Source of the DNA: Bartonella sp. M0283
GTDB lineage: Bacteria > Pseudomonadota > Alphaproteobacteria > Rhizobiales > Rhizobiaceae
Direction of reading: 5' to 3'
DNA: 64,000 nucleotides
NCBI RefSeq assembly: GCF_016100455.1
Contig: NZ_JACFSK010000001.1
Location: 1,922,001-1,986,000 of the forward strand
Part shown: positions 7,874 to 17,718 of the stretch, piece by piece
How positions within the stretch are numbered: position 1 is the stretch's first letter
Layout: each line of letters starts with the position of its first letter
Made by a program: the position numbers and the translations under genes
Notes under the pieces: model-generated
Seen by the model: the letters and a program-made list of their open reading frames with translations, nothing else
What the model was told of the DNA's origin: nothing
Databases searched by the model: none

Positions 7874-9157
7874 TTAAATTTTGGTAAACTGTCCACCAGA
7901 TATCTCGAAAAATTCCGCACGCCCCTTCAAGGCCGAAAAAAGCTCGCTATCGGTGCCGGTCATAAAAGTTTGGCCACCGAGTTTATCAAGGCTATCGAAT
8001 AATATTGCGCGCCTTTTCTGGTCAAGATGGGCGGCCATCTCGTCAAGCAGAAGAATCGGTGTCATACCCGATATGTCTGCTGTCAAGCGGGCATGTGAAA
8101 GAACGAGTCCTGTTAATAAGGCTTTTTGTTCACCCGTGGAGCACAGCGCCGCTGGCATATTCTTTTTGGCATAAAAAACCAGCATATCGCTTCTGTGCGG
8201 CCCTTCAAGCGTCCGGCCGGCAGTGCGATCGAGCTCCCGCTTATCACGAAGGCGTTGTTTATAGTCCTCTTCGACGTCTACAGCAGATTGCCTCGTCAAT
8301 GAATGTTCAATAGTTCCCTCAAGATCAAGCAGTGGCACCGGAAATGTATTATCGGCATCGAAATTATCTATATTTGTGATGAGTCTTACCACGTCCATAC
8401 GCGCTGCCGCGATGGCAACGGCGAGTTCTGCCATTTGCGTTTCCAGTGCATTGAACCAGTATTCGTCGCGATTTCCATCCACTAAAAGCCGATTTCTGGC
8501 TCTCATTGCCTTTTCAAAATCCGACACGCGGCGAGCATGCGCAGGATCAATGGCCAAAACCATGCGATCGAGGAAACGCCTTCGATCACTGGCAGGACCG
8601 GTAAATAAACCGTCCATGGATGGAACAAGCCAGCTCACCCTGCAATATTCTGTGAGTCTGTCGGAAGCAACACTTTCTCCATTTATTCGCACTTTGCGAC
8701 CATTCGAAGCAGTGTCACTTGCCGTACCGATATTGACATTTCCATAAAGAGCTGAATGCAATTGGGCAAAAATGACAAATCCATCCGCCCCTTTTTGGAC
8801 AGGAGCCGCATCATGACCGGTTGGTGCATTTTCCAATCCGGCAGCATCTTTTTGAGGCTTCTGTTCAGTCAGCAATAAGCCGTTCGACCCCTGATCTTCC
8901 GGCGATATTTTTTCCCCCATTCGGGATGTCTGACCGGCACGAATGACACTATCGTAAGTTGCCCGGCGCAAGCCTCGCCCCGGCGAAAGAAACGACAGGG
9001 CTTCCAGCAAATTGGTTTTACCGGCACCGTTATGTCCGGTAAAGATCACAATCCGGTCGGAAAAATCGGCAGAAAAATTTTGATAATTACGATAATTGGT
9101 CAGCTTGAGCTGCCGGACAAAAACTTTTGCAGCGCTTCTGCCTGGTTCATCTACCAT
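7874..9157 (-). CDS. recF: DNA replication and repair protein RecF
   Basis: RecF is an SMC-like ATPase that helps load RecA at single-strand gaps with RecO and RecR. The product is 427 residues from the ATG at 9157 (a GTG at 9172, overlapping dnaN by eight bases, is an alternative). Walker A GHNGAGKTN is at 41-49, the ABC-type signature STGEQKALLTGLVLSHARL is in the C-terminal third and Walker B is PILLLDEMAAHLD. Residues about 75-125 form a hydrophilic Glu/Gln/Asp/Gly-rich insertion in the region where shorter RecF proteins (usually 360-385 residues) pass directly between two strands. It follows dnaN directly, as in Brucella. Confidence 0.95.
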   Translation of the reverse strand: MVDEPGRSAAKVFVRQLKLTNYRNYQNFSADFSDRIVIFTGHNGAGKTNLLEALSFLSPGRGLRRATYDSVIRAGQTSRMGEKISPEDQGSNGLLLTEQKPQKDAAGLENAPTGHDAAPVQKGADGFVIFAQLHSALYGNVNIGTASDTASNGRKVRINGESVASDRLTEYCRVSWLVPSMDGLFTGPASDRRRFLDRMVLAIDPAHARRVSDFEKAMRARNRLLVDGNRDEYWFNALETQMAELAVAIAAARMDVVRLITNIDNFDADNTFPVPLLDLEGTIEHSLTRQSAVDVEEDYKQRLRDKRELDRTAGRTLEGPHRSDMLVFYAKKNMPAALCSTGEQKALLTGLVLSHARLTADISGMTPILLLDEMAAHLDQKRRAILFDSLDKLGGQTFMTGTDSELFSALKGRAEFFEISGGQFTKI

Positions 9158-9164
9158 TCGTTCT

Positions 9165-10283
9165 CTAAACACGCATTGGCATTAAAACGTAAAGTGCGTC
9201 AGCATCGTCACTATCGCGAATGAGCGTTGGTGCGCCCGCATCAGCGAGCATGAATACCGCGTTTTCACCGTTGAGTTGCGCCATAATATCAAGAAGATAT
9301 TTTGAATTGAAACCGATTTCCAACGGTTCACCTTCATAATCGGCAACAATCTGGTCTTCCGCACTTCCGGAATCGGGATTATTGACTGTGAGTGTCAATT
9401 GCCCATTTTCGATTGTTAATTTAACAGCACGCCCGCGATCACTGGAAATGGTCGATACACGGTCGACTGCCGCAGCAAAACTTTGACGGTTGATCGTCAG
9501 CTTTTTGTCATTGCCCAAGGGGATGACACGCTGATAATCGGGAAATGTCCCGTCTATCAATTTCGACGTCAGCACAACAGAAGCGATAGTGAAACGTATT
9601 TTTGTTTCGGAAACCTCTATCTTTATTTCGCTTTCGGCTTCCTCCCCCAACAATTTCTGCAATTCGCCAACGGCTTTGCGAGGAATAATAACGCCGGGCA
9701 TTCCTTCAGAACCTGACGGTGCATCTGTTTCCGCTTCGGCCAAACGGTGACCATCGGTCGCCACTGTACGTATTTTCAGGCCTTTATCGTCAATGACGTG
9801 AAAATAGATCCCATTGAGATAATAACGCGTTTCCTCGGTTGAAATGGCAAATTGTGTGCAGTCGATGAGCCGCTTCAAGGCCGCTGCCGATAAAGTAAAA
9901 CTATGGCTAAAATCACCGGCATTAAGTTCGGGAAAGTCCTCTTTAGGCAAGCATTGCAAACGGAAGTTCGAGCGTCCGGAAACGACCTGCATAGCGTTGC
10001 CGTCATCGGAAACCGAAAGCATAATCTCGCCACCTTCGGGAAGTTTGCGCACAATCTCGTAAAGGAGGTGCGCAGGAACAGTTGTCGAACCGGCTTGTTC
10101 GATATTTGCAGCTGTTGTTTCAGTGACTTCTAGATCAAGGTCGGTTGCTTGCAATTCGACCCCGGAGTTGACTGCATTGATAAGCACATTAGACAGAATG
10201 GGGATCGTATTACGCCGTTCAACGACGCGATGAACACGGCCGAGAGATTTTAACAGATGGCTACGATCGACTGTAATGCGCAT
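9165..10283 (-). CDS. dnaN: DNA polymerase III subunit beta (sliding clamp)
   Basis: The beta clamp is a ring-shaped homodimer that tethers DNA polymerase III and repair factors to DNA. The 372-residue protein shows the three repeated clamp domains; the N-terminus MRITVDRSHLLKSLGRVHRVVERRNTIPILSNVLI is typical of alphaproteobacteria, and the C-terminus VLMPMRV is the conserved end that lines the peptide-binding cleft. The ATG at 10283 has AGAGAG eight bases upstream; a GTG three codons earlier sits on that site and is less likely. It lies between dnaA and recF on the same strand. Confidence 0.97.
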   Translation of the reverse strand: MRITVDRSHLLKSLGRVHRVVERRNTIPILSNVLINAVNSGVELQATDLDLEVTETTAANIEQAGSTTVPAHLLYEIVRKLPEGGEIMLSVSDDGNAMQVVSGRSNFRLQCLPKEDFPELNAGDFSHSFTLSAAALKRLIDCTQFAISTEETRYYLNGIYFHVIDDKGLKIRTVATDGHRLAEAETDAPSGSEGMPGVIIPRKAVGELQKLLGEEAESEIKIEVSETKIRFTIASVVLTSKLIDGTFPDYQRVIPLGNDKKLTINRQSFAAAVDRVSTISSDRGRAVKLTIENGQLTLTVNNPDSGSAEDQIVADYEGEPLEIGFNSKYLLDIMAQLNGENAVFMLADAGAPTLIRDSDDADALYVLMPMRV

Positions 10284-10441
10284 ATTGGACACTCTCTAAA
10301 TTATTCTGCCAATTAAAACGGTTTCTAACTGAATAAAACAAGATGCAGTGATTCCTTTCACGCCAAGGAATCACCCGACAAGAAAAACAGATAAAAACCA
10401 GATTGGCAATATTCTTGCATAAAATACAAGACACTACTCTC

Positions 10442-10468
10442 GAGCAGAGTCTATCGAGACCTGCTCTC
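10442..10468 (-). other. Hairpin after dnaA
   Basis: GAGCAG-A-GTCT / AGAC-CTGCTC forms a ten-pair stem with one bulged A and an ATCG loop, 13 bases after the dnaA stop. There is no U tract, so it may protect the 3' end or attenuate transcription rather than terminate it. Confidence 0.4.
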
Positions 10469-10480
10469 CCGAACGTCTGT

Positions 10481-11980
10481 TCAAGCTGATTGCTCATCAA
10501 TCAGCCGCTTCAAGAGCTCCAATTCTTTGGCCAATTGCTGATCGGCGCCAACCATATCTTCAATTTTGCGCACGGCATGAAGGACAGTTGTGTGATCGCG
10601 TCCACCAAAGCGACGGCCAATTTCCGGAAGCGAGCGCGGTGTCATCATTTTTGCAAGATACATCGCAACCTGACGCGGTTTCACGATTGTACGCGTACGT
10701 CGATTCGACAGCAGATCCTGCTTGGAAACATTATAATGACGGGCCACAACACGCTGGATTTCTTCGATACGAATCCGCTTCGGCTCACCGGAGCGCGTCA
10801 GATGGTCCAACAATTCGTCAATACGATTGAGCGATAAATCCGGCTCGAAAGATTGACGGAACAGAAGCTGGTTGAACGCCCCTTCAAGATCGCGCCCCGA
10901 ACCGGAAACAGTCCTTGCAATATGAGAAAGAACCTCGTCAGGGATTGAAATAGAAGGATCATCATGTTGGGCTGCTTTCAAGCGCTTACGCAACATCTCA
11001 AGCCGCATGTCATAATCAGGCGACTCAATTTCCAGCGACACACCCCCTTGCAAACGCGAGCGCACCCTGACATCCAATGATTCGAGCTCCGCTGGTGCCC
11101 TATCGGCGGCTACAACAACCTGTTTTGCACTATCCAGCAACATATTAAGCAAATGGCAGAATTCATGTTGAATCGATTTGCCCTGTAAAAATTGCATATC
11201 GTCAATAATAAGCAGGTCGATATCTCGCAATTGTTCTTTAAATGACAATGCATTGTTATCACGAATTGCTGTTGCAAAACGCCACATAAAATATTCGGCA
11301 GTCAAATAGATGACACGAACAGGAGTAGGACGCTGCAATGCGGCAGCAGCAATTGCTTGCAAAAGATGGGTTTTACCCAGGCCTACAGATGCATGAATAA
11401 AAAGTGGGTTAAAGCGCAAAGCACTTTTGTGGCTTTCAGCAATCGACCGGGCTGCAGCAAGAGCTACGCGATTGGACGGACCTTCAACAAAAGTCTCGAA
11501 CGTATATCGCGAATCAAGCGGTGAGCCAAAGACACTCTGTTGGTTTTCTCCGGAAAAACGTTCCGTGCGCCCGTGAGAAGACGACACAACCATATTTTCT
11601 TGTGGGGTATGAACATGCGTCTCTTCTTCTTTTCGCGGAGCATGATTTTTAACCACACGATTCATTCCGCGCACAACAACATCAACCCGCAACAGTGTTG
11701 GACATTCCTGCCGCCATAACTCGGTCAGAATGGTCGAATAATGGTTGGTAATCCAGGAACGTAAAAAAGCTGTCGGAACAGAAAGTCGTACCTGGCTCCG
11801 GCTGAATTCATCAAGTTGCAGACGTCCGAACCAGCTCGTATAAGCCTCATTACCGACATGAACTTTCAACTGTGCCATAACACGTTCAAAAAGTTCGTCC
11901 CCTTCATCTTGTGCAACCAAATGATGAACATCATCACTTACTTTGGCTTCACCAGAAACAATCCCATTCAAATTTGACAT
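10481..11980 (-). CDS. dnaA: Chromosomal replication initiator protein DnaA
   Basis: DnaA binds DnaA boxes at the origin, melts DNA and recruits the helicase. The roughly 499-residue protein shows the N-terminal helicase-interaction domain ([22 protein letters not shown]), a variable linker, the AAA+ domain with Walker A SVGLGKTH and Walker [10 protein letters not shown], and the C-terminal DNA-binding domain with the DnaA signature [16 protein letters not shown]. The start is ambiguous: the frame is open to a TTG at 12010, with ATGs at 11992 and 11980; AGAGAGA lies 12 bases before 11980 but only one base before 11992. Transcription runs toward dnaN and recF after a long leader region. Confidence 0.96.
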   Translation of the reverse strand: MSNLNGIVSGEAKVSDDVHHLVAQDEGDELFERVMAQLKVHVGNEAYTSWFGRLQLDEFSRSQVRLSVPTAFLRSWITNHYSTILTELWRQECPTLLRVDVVVRGMNRVVKNHAPRKEEETHVHTPQENMVVSSSHGRTERFSGENQQSVFGSPLDSRYTFETFVEGPSNRVALAAARSIAESHKSALRFNPLFIHASVGLGKTHLLQAIAAAALQRPTPVRVIYLTAEYFMWRFATAIRDNNALSFKEQLRDIDLLIIDDMQFLQGKSIQHEFCHLLNMLLDSAKQVVVAADRAPAELESLDVRVRSRLQGGVSLEIESPDYDMRLEMLRKRLKAAQHDDPSISIPDEVLSHIARTVSGSGRDLEGAFNQLLFRQSFEPDLSLNRIDELLDHLTRSGEPKRIRIEEIQRVVARHYNVSKQDLLSNRRTRTIVKPRQVAMYLAKMMTPRSLPEIGRRFGGRDHTTVLHAVRKIEDMVGADQQLAKELELLKRLIDEQSA

Positions 11981-12104
11981 CTTACGCAACATTCTCTCTG
12001 ACAAAGACAAATGAAAACCGAACGATTACAACACCCTCGCCGTCCAAATATCCTTGCCTTCAATAACCAAAAATAACACTACTCCGCGAAAAACAGACCG
12101 ACAC

Positions 12105-12127
12105 GTTTGTTAACCCGCTTAACAAAC
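12105..12127. promoter_or_regulatory. Inverted repeat upstream of dnaA
   Basis: GTTTGTTAA (12105-12113) and TTAACAAAC (12119-12127) are perfect 9-bp arms around CCCGC, about 95-125 bp upstream of the dnaA start region. The TTAA halves recall CtrA half-sites, but their spacing is 5 rather than the consensus 7. A protein-binding site is inferred. Confidence 0.45.
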
Positions 12128-12672
12128 CAAAAACACATCCATTCAACACGAAAAACTCAACTCAATCCTAGCAACTTTCCCCTTCACAACAAACGTCACC
12201 TCAAAGCCAGATAATATAGGCCGATCGAGATCACTCTGCCTCGTGATTACCTTTCCATCTGCTATAGCAAACTTGGGTGTACACAAAACCATGTTCTGTT
12301 TCATCAAGTTTCACGACTTCAATCCCTTAGCAACAAAACAAAGAGCATATTCATTTGATAGCATTACTACCTTTGTCATTCGCTTATCATCAACAGATCA
12401 GAGAAGACTCAAAGGAAGCAGACTGGAAAGTTATTAATTCCAGATAGACCATACAAAAACGCCGTCCATAAATGCAAGGGGTAAAACTCAACCGGAAATT
12501 GTGTTTCTACCCTGTTTTTCCGATATCCGTTAATAGGTTCGGCGCGTAATTACTTTGAATCAATAAGCTTTTTCGGAACAGCTTATGTCACTCACCGGTC
12601 GACAAAATCCCTTAAAAAAAAATTAAAAAAAAAGCTTGACAAAATACGAGTGTGACATGGCATTTTTTCCAT

Positions 12673-12681
12673 TGTGGATAA
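12673..12681 (-). promoter_or_regulatory. Consensus DnaA box upstream of dnaA
   Basis: TGTGGATAA on the plus strand (complement TTATCCACA) matches the consensus nonamer within an AT-rich stretch about 690 bp upstream of dnaA. It may support DnaA autoregulation or titration. Confidence 0.45.
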
Positions 12682-12797
12682 GGCCGTTAGGCAATTGTTT
12701 TTAAAGGTTTTTTTACAAAAAAATAAAATGATATTTCTTTCTAAAATTAATCATTTTTACGGTTAATTATTTCTCCGTGTTAACCAAAATAAAAACG

Positions 12798-12828
12798 CAA
12801 AAAACCGGCACCCAAAAAGGTACCGGTT
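12798..12828 (-). terminator. Rho-independent terminator of rpsT
   Basis: Arms AAACCGGCACC (12802-12812) and GGTACCGGTTT (12819-12829, one G-U pair) enclose a 6-base loop. On the minus strand the hairpin is followed by a U-rich tract, 60 bases after the rpsT stop. Confidence 0.85.
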
Positions 12829-12888
12829 TAAAAATTTTATAACCCCACACGACCGAATAAAACTCTTCGGACGTGTTCTTTCAAACAA

Positions 12889-13155
12889 TTAGGCAGAAAG
12901 TGATTTCAACTTTTTGGCTAAACGCGAAACTTTGCGCGATGCTGCATTCTTATGCAGAACACCTTTTGTGACAGCACGCATCAATTCCGGTTCGACAGCT
13001 TTGAAAGCAACTTCAGCCGCAGCTTTATTACCGCCAGCAACAGCATCATCAAACTTGCGTACAAATGTACGAATACGTGTACGACGTGATTTGTTCACTT
13101 CTGTGCGTGCTGCAATCTTACGCACTGCTTTTCTGGACGAAGGTGTATTCGCCAT
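12889..13155 (-). CDS. rpsT: Small ribosomal subunit protein bS20
   Basis: bS20 is a primary 16S rRNA-binding protein of the 30S subunit body. The 88-residue, Lys/Arg/Ala-rich helical protein ([18 protein letters not shown]...) has the family length and ending KKLKSLSA. A purine-rich AGAGAGAGA precedes the ATG. Its place upstream of dnaA on the same strand is common in Rhizobiales, but a terminator and about 800 bp separate the two. Confidence 0.97.
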   Translation of the reverse strand: MANTPSSRKAVRKIAARTEVNKSRRTRIRTFVRKFDDAVAGGNKAAAEVAFKAVEPELMRAVTKGVLHKNAASRKVSRLAKKLKSLSA

Positions 13156-13292
13156 AAGTCTATCTCTCTCTTCTTATTGAACGACCCTTAAGGCCTAGAA
13201 ACACAAACTGCGGCCAAGAGCCGCTTAATCTTGGCGGGCTTATAGCGTAATTTAGCTGTGCGCGTCAATGAGATTCTCTGAATTTGTCCGTT

Positions 13293-13336
13293 AAAAATAA
13301 ACGGGCCGCAATTTTACGACCCGTTTATCGTTTTTT
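13293..13336 (-). terminator. Bidirectional-looking terminator after acnA
   Basis: ATAAACGGG (13297-13305) pairs with CCCGTTTAT (13320-13328); on the minus strand five U residues follow. It lies just beyond the acnA stop. A T run also follows on the plus strand. Confidence 0.8.
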
Positions 13337-13346
13337 AAGTTGTCAA

Positions 13347-16040
13347 TCAGCCTTCTTTGGCGAGGTTGCGCAAAACATATTGCAAAATGCCGCCATTATG
13401 AAGGTAGTCAAGTTCATCAACAGTATCGACCCGGCAAAGAAGCGGAACCTCTTTGACAGTGCCGTCACCGAATTTGACCTTGGCAACAGTCTTTTGCCGT
13501 GGTTTCAGATCGTTGATGCCATCAATCGTGATGACTTCATCGCCTTTCAGCCCCAATGAACGCCAGCTCTGTCCATCCTCGAAGACAAACGGTACAATTC
13601 CCATACCAACGAGATTGGAACGATGGATACGCTCGAAAGATTGAGCAATCACAGCGCGCACGCCCAAAAGATTGGTTCCTTTGGCCGCCCAGTCGCGGGA
13701 TGAGCCGTTACCATATTCGATGCCGGCGAAGACAACGAGTGGCACATGCTCGCTCTTATACTGCATAGCAGCATCATAGATCGATTCTTCTTCCTTGGAG
13801 GGATAGTGAATGGTGTAGCCACCTTCTCGTCCATTCTCGCCCAGCATGAAGTTACGGATACGGATATTGGCAAATGTGCCACGCATCATCACTTCATGGT
13901 TGCCACGACGGGTACCATACTGGTTGAAATCGGCAGGTTTTACACCATGTTCCATCAGATATTTACCAGCCGGAGAATCAACCTTGATGGTACCGGCAGG
14001 AGAAATATGGTCGGTCGTAATCTTGTCCCCGAAAAGTCCGAGGATACGAGCTCCGTCAATATTTTTGAGCGGTGCAGGTACTTTCGGCATATTTTCAAAA
14101 TAGGGAGGATTGCGGACATAGGTCGAGTCTTTGTCCCAGGCATAGGTTTCGCCTGCAGGAACCTGGACTTTCTGCCAGTTTTCATCACCCTTGAAGACGT
14201 CCGCATATTTTGATTCAAAAATCTTGCGGGTAACATTCTTTTCGATGAATTCCTGAACTTCCTGCGAAGTTGGCCAGATATCCTTCAGATAAACCGGCTT
14301 TCCATCCTTGCCGGTTCCAAGAGGCTCTTTTGTGAGGTCCTTGGTGATGGTTCCAGCCAAAGCATGGGCAACAACAAGTGGCGGTGAAGCAAGGTAGTTT
14401 GCCTGAACATCAGGCGAAACACGTCCCTCGAAGTTACGGTTACCGGAAAGGACCGCTGCAACGATCAATCCCTTGTCATTGATGGTTTTTGAAATTGCCG
14501 GCGGCAGAGGACCCGAGTTACCAATACAGGTTGTGCAACCGAAACCGACCAGATTGAAGCCCAAAGCATCAAGATCTTTTTGAAGTCCGGAATTGACCAG
14601 ATAGGCTTCAACGACCTGCGAGCCCGGAGCCAATGAAGTTTTAACCCACGGCTTGGATTTCAAGCCTTTGGCAACCGCGTTTCGAGCAAGTAGACCCGCA
14701 GCAATCAGAACACTCGGATTGGACGTATTGGTGCAAGATGTGATCGCTGCAATAGCAACATCTCCGTGGCCAATGTCGAAATCCTCGCCTTCAACCGGAT
14801 AACGTGTTTTTTCACCGGTTGTTTTCTTATATTCGTTGTGAAGAGCTGTGGCAAAACTTTTACCGACTTCTTCAAGCGGCAAACGCCCTTCCGGACGTTT
14901 CGGCCCGGCCATAGACGGAACAACAGTTCCCATATCAAGTTCGATTGTATCAGTAAATACCGGATCGGCAGTATGGGAATCATGCCACATGCCTTGAGCT
15001 TTTGTATAAGCTTCGACAAGTGCAATCCGTTCTTCTTTACGGCCTGTCATATTGAGGTAACGGATGGTTTCCTGATCAATCGGGAAAAAGCCGCATGTCG
15101 CGCCATATTCAGGGCTCATATTGCCAATTGTCGCACGATCGGCCAAAGTCATATGTTCAAGACCCGGACCAAAGAATTCAACAAATTTACCAACCACGCC
15201 TTTTTTACGCAACATCTGCGTTACGGTCAAAACAAGATCGGTAGCAGTAATACCTTCTTTGAGTTTGCCTGTCAGACGGAAGCCGATAACTTCCGGCAAC
15301 AACATAGAAACCGGTTGGCCAAGCATTGCAGCTTCAGCTTCAATACCACCAACGCCCCAGCCAAGAACACCAAGACCATTCACCATTGTGGTGTGAGAAT
15401 CGGTACCGACACAAGTATCGGGATAAGCTAATGTGTGGCCATTTTCTTCTTTTGTCCAAACACATTGGGCAAGATACTCAAGATTGACCTGATGGCAAAT
15501 ACCTGTCCCCGGAGGAACAACCCGGAAATTCCGGAAGGCTTGTTGCCCCCATTTCAGGAAACGATAACGTTCGCCATTACGTTTATATTCGAGTTCCTTA
15601 TTGTGCTGGAAAGCAAGCGGATTGCCAAAATCATCAACAATGACCGAGTGGTCAATGACGAGGTCAACCGGAACCAACGGGTTGATTTTTTCCGGATTTT
15701 CACCAAGCTTCACCATTGCGTCCCGCATCGCTGCAAGATCGACAACCGCTGGAACACCGGTAAAATCCTGCATCAAAACGCGTGAAGGGCGATAGGCGAT
15801 TTCAGCGCCTGCTTTTCCCTTGTCGTCTAGCCATTTGGCGATATTTAAAATGTCGTCTTTCTTGACCGTGCGACCGTCTTCAAACCGCAACAGGTTCTCG
15901 AGCAGAACCTTCATTGAAAATGGCAAGCGAGAAATGTCGGGAAGACCGTTCTTTTCGGCTTCTGTCAGACTGTAATAAATATAGTCCTTGCCATTTACAT
16001 GGAGTGTTTTGCGGCACTTAAAACTATCTATTTGAGACAC
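13347..16040 (-). CDS. acnA: Aconitate hydratase A
   Basis: Interconverts citrate and isocitrate in the TCA cycle with a [4Fe-4S] cluster. The 897-residue product has the AcnA/IRP-type architecture: large N-terminal domains 1-3, with cluster cysteines in [14 protein letters not shown] and [15 protein letters not shown], and the C-terminal swivel domain with [72 protein letters not shown] is the conserved substrate-loop region. Translation starts at a GTG (16040) with AAGGA nine bases upstream. It is monocistronic and divergent from ccmA. Confidence 0.98.
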   Translation of the reverse strand: MSQIDSFKCRKTLHVNGKDYIYYSLTEAEKNGLPDISRLPFSMKVLLENLLRFEDGRTVKKDDILNIAKWLDDKGKAGAEIAYRPSRVLMQDFTGVPAVVDLAAMRDAMVKLGENPEKINPLVPVDLVIDHSVIVDDFGNPLAFQHNKELEYKRNGERYRFLKWGQQAFRNFRVVPPGTGICHQVNLEYLAQCVWTKEENGHTLAYPDTCVGTDSHTTMVNGLGVLGWGVGGIEAEAAMLGQPVSMLLPEVIGFRLTGKLKEGITATDLVLTVTQMLRKKGVVGKFVEFFGPGLEHMTLADRATIGNMSPEYGATCGFFPIDQETIRYLNMTGRKEERIALVEAYTKAQGMWHDSHTADPVFTDTIELDMGTVVPSMAGPKRPEGRLPLEEVGKSFATALHNEYKKTTGEKTRYPVEGEDFDIGHGDVAIAAITSCTNTSNPSVLIAAGLLARNAVAKGLKSKPWVKTSLAPGSQVVEAYLVNSGLQKDLDALGFNLVGFGCTTCIGNSGPLPPAISKTINDKGLIVAAVLSGNRNFEGRVSPDVQANYLASPPLVVAHALAGTITKDLTKEPLGTGKDGKPVYLKDIWPTSQEVQEFIEKNVTRKIFESKYADVFKGDENWQKVQVPAGETYAWDKDSTYVRNPPYFENMPKVPAPLKNIDGARILGLFGDKITTDHISPAGTIKVDSPAGKYLMEHGVKPADFNQYGTRRGNHEVMMRGTFANIRIRNFMLGENGREGGYTIHYPSKEEESIYDAAMQYKSEHVPLVVFAGIEYGNGSSRDWAAKGTNLLGVRAVIAQSFERIHRSNLVGMGIVPFVFEDGQSWRSLGLKGDEVITIDGINDLKPRQKTVAKVKFGDGTVKEVPLLCRVDTVDELDYLHNGGILQYVLRNLAKEG

Positions 16041-16338
16041 GACTGTTCGTCCTTATATTTGTGCGAGCCTTAGCTCCTGGAACGAACGCCACAAACTGCG
16101 GGTCAAGATCGCAGCTACGGTGCGGGTGCAGTCATTTCCGCTGTCCGTTCCTCAACCGCCAGAACAAGCAGATTTGGAGACCGGCCCAAAAATTGTCCCA
16201 CACCGACCGCTGGCATGGTAATCTTGATATAAGTCCTTTTCTGGAACTGTTCCAGACGTAATCCATTAAAAAAAATGTGTTTACTTGTTTAAAGGCTCCC
16301 GCCATCTTAAGAAAGGTTAAATAAAATCCGGTGGTTAC

Positions 16339-16962
16339 ATGGAAATAACAGCAGTTGATCTGAGTGCAAAACGTGGTGAAGAGGTGTTGTTTCAACACTT
16401 GCACTTTACAATCCACGATAGAGAATTGCTCACAATTACCGGTCCAAATGGAATCGGCAAGTCTACTTTACTGCGAATCATTGCTGGTTTCTTGCCCGCC
16501 AATGAAGGAGAAGTCGCAGCACAAGAAGGTGATCAACGCTTTCCCGTTGCTCTTGTCAGCCATTATCTTGGCAGTCAAAACGCCATGAAAACACATTTGA
16601 CCGTTTTGCAAAATCTCGAATTCTGGTCGAATTTCGATTCAGCGCAATTGTTGTCGCCGATGGAAGCACTCGCTGAGGTCGAACTTTCAGGAATCGAGCA
16701 TCTTCCCTTCGGTGTCCTTTCAACCGGACAGAAAAGACGCGTTGCCATTGCGCGATTGTTATTATCCCATCAGCCTTTATGGCTCCTGGACGAGCCGACA
16801 TCAGGACTCGACAAACATGCAAGTGCAATTTTTGCAAAGATTATGGAAGAGCATAGAAACCGCTCGGGCATGATTATTGCCGCAACCCATTTACCGCTTG
16901 GCATAGAAGAAAATCGTCATATTCTCCTTGACGAATACCTTCCCGATTTCGAGGACAGTTGA
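16339..16962 (+). CDS. ccmA: Heme exporter ATP-binding protein CcmA
   Basis: ATPase of the CcmABCD complex, which releases heme-loaded CcmE for cytochrome c maturation. The 207-residue protein is a single ABC domain: Walker A GPNGIGKST at 35-43, the signature LSTGQKRRVAIARLLL and Walker B LWLLDEPTSGLD, with the switch His in AATHLPL. It overlaps ccmB by four bases (ATGA). The gene is divergent from acnA; the 298-bp intergenic region must hold both promoters. Confidence 0.95.
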   Translation: MEITAVDLSAKRGEEVLFQHLHFTIHDRELLTITGPNGIGKSTLLRIIAGFLPANEGEVAAQEGDQRFPVALVSHYLGSQNAMKTHLTVLQNLEFWSNFDSAQLLSPMEALAEVELSGIEHLPFGVLSTGQKRRVAIARLLLSHQPLWLLDEPTSGLDKHASAIFAKIMEEHRNRSGMIIAATHLPLGIEENRHILLDEYLPDFEDS

Positions 16963-17627
16963 TGAAAGCTCTTTTCTTGCGCGATTTGCGAATTGCTTTT
17001 GGTCCGGGAAGTTCTTTATTGACGGGACTTCTGTTTTTTGCAGCAATTATTATCATAACTCCGTTTGCTGTCGGACCTGATCAGGAAATTTTGTCCCGCA
17101 TCGGTCCGGGAATGCTGTGGATTGGAGCGCTTCTTTCAATCCTTCTTGGACTGGACCGCATGTTCCAGACCGACCGTGATGATGGCAGCCTTGATCAACT
17201 GATATTGTCCCGACACAGAAAAAGCTTGAGTCTGATCGTTTTTACAAAATGCTTGGCGCATTGGTGTGGAACTATTCTGCCTCTCATTCTTTTTACTCCT
17301 GTGCTTGGATTGATGCTCGGTCTTAGTGGAACAGCAATAGGCGGTCTTATGCTCACACTTTTATGTGGTACACCTGCGATTACCCTGATTGGTGCAGTCG
17401 GTGCGGCGCTTGCAACCTCGCTACCGCGTGGCGGCGTATTAATATCGGTTATTGTTTTGCCGCTTGCGGTGCCCGTCATGATTTTTGGGGTTTCCGCGGC
17501 CTATGCAACCACTGCTCCGGGGATTTCGTTTATAAACCCGTTACTGTTTTTGATCGCTCTGTCACTGTTCTTTTCGATTCTCGGTCCATTGGCTGCAGCT
17601 TTGACACTTGCTTCATTATCGGACTAG
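16959..17627 (+). CDS. ccmB: Heme exporter protein CcmB
   Basis: Membrane subunit of the CcmABCD ABC transporter-like complex. The 222-residue protein has six predicted spans, beginning MMKALFLRDLRIAFGPGSSLLTGLLFFAAIIIITPF and containing the conserved region GMLWIGALLSILLGLDRMFQTDRDDGSLDQLIL, which is characteristic of CcmB. Initiation at 16959 overlaps the ccmA stop; the frame's first two codons are both Met, so the start could be 16959 or 16962. Confidence 0.95.
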   Translation: MMKALFLRDLRIAFGPGSSLLTGLLFFAAIIIITPFAVGPDQEILSRIGPGMLWIGALLSILLGLDRMFQTDRDDGSLDQLILSRHRKSLSLIVFTKCLAHWCGTILPLILFTPVLGLMLGLSGTAIGGLMLTLLCGTPAITLIGAVGAALATSLPRGGVLISVIVLPLAVPVMIFGVSAAYATTAPGISFINPLLFLIALSLFFSILGPLAAALTLASLSD

Positions 17628-17718
17628 ACATCACATCTTTGTCAGATTGGTGTCATATGTTGGTCTCTATGAAGAAAGATAATTGCGACAAAAACAAAAC
17701 CCGATAATAAGGGATATC

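Larger units (their letters stand above)
12011..12798. promoter_or_regulatory. Long regulatory region upstream of dnaA
   Basis: About 790 bp separate the dnaA reading frame from the rpsT terminator. There is no convincing gene. It contains a 9-bp-arm inverted repeat (12105-12127), long A tracts around 12611-12633 and 12716-12730, and one perfect DnaA box (12673-12681). This is compatible with complex dnaA control. An origin here is possible but only one consensus box is present, and in many Rhizobiales the origin lies elsewhere. Confidence 0.5.

Noticed and set aside
12011-12888. Chromosomal origin beside dnaA
   Set aside because: Only one consensus DnaA box was found, and in many Rhizobiales the origin is not at dnaA; GC skew of the genome is needed.
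12914-13180. 88-residue frame opposite rpsT
   Set aside because: Pure shadow of bS20 on the other strand.
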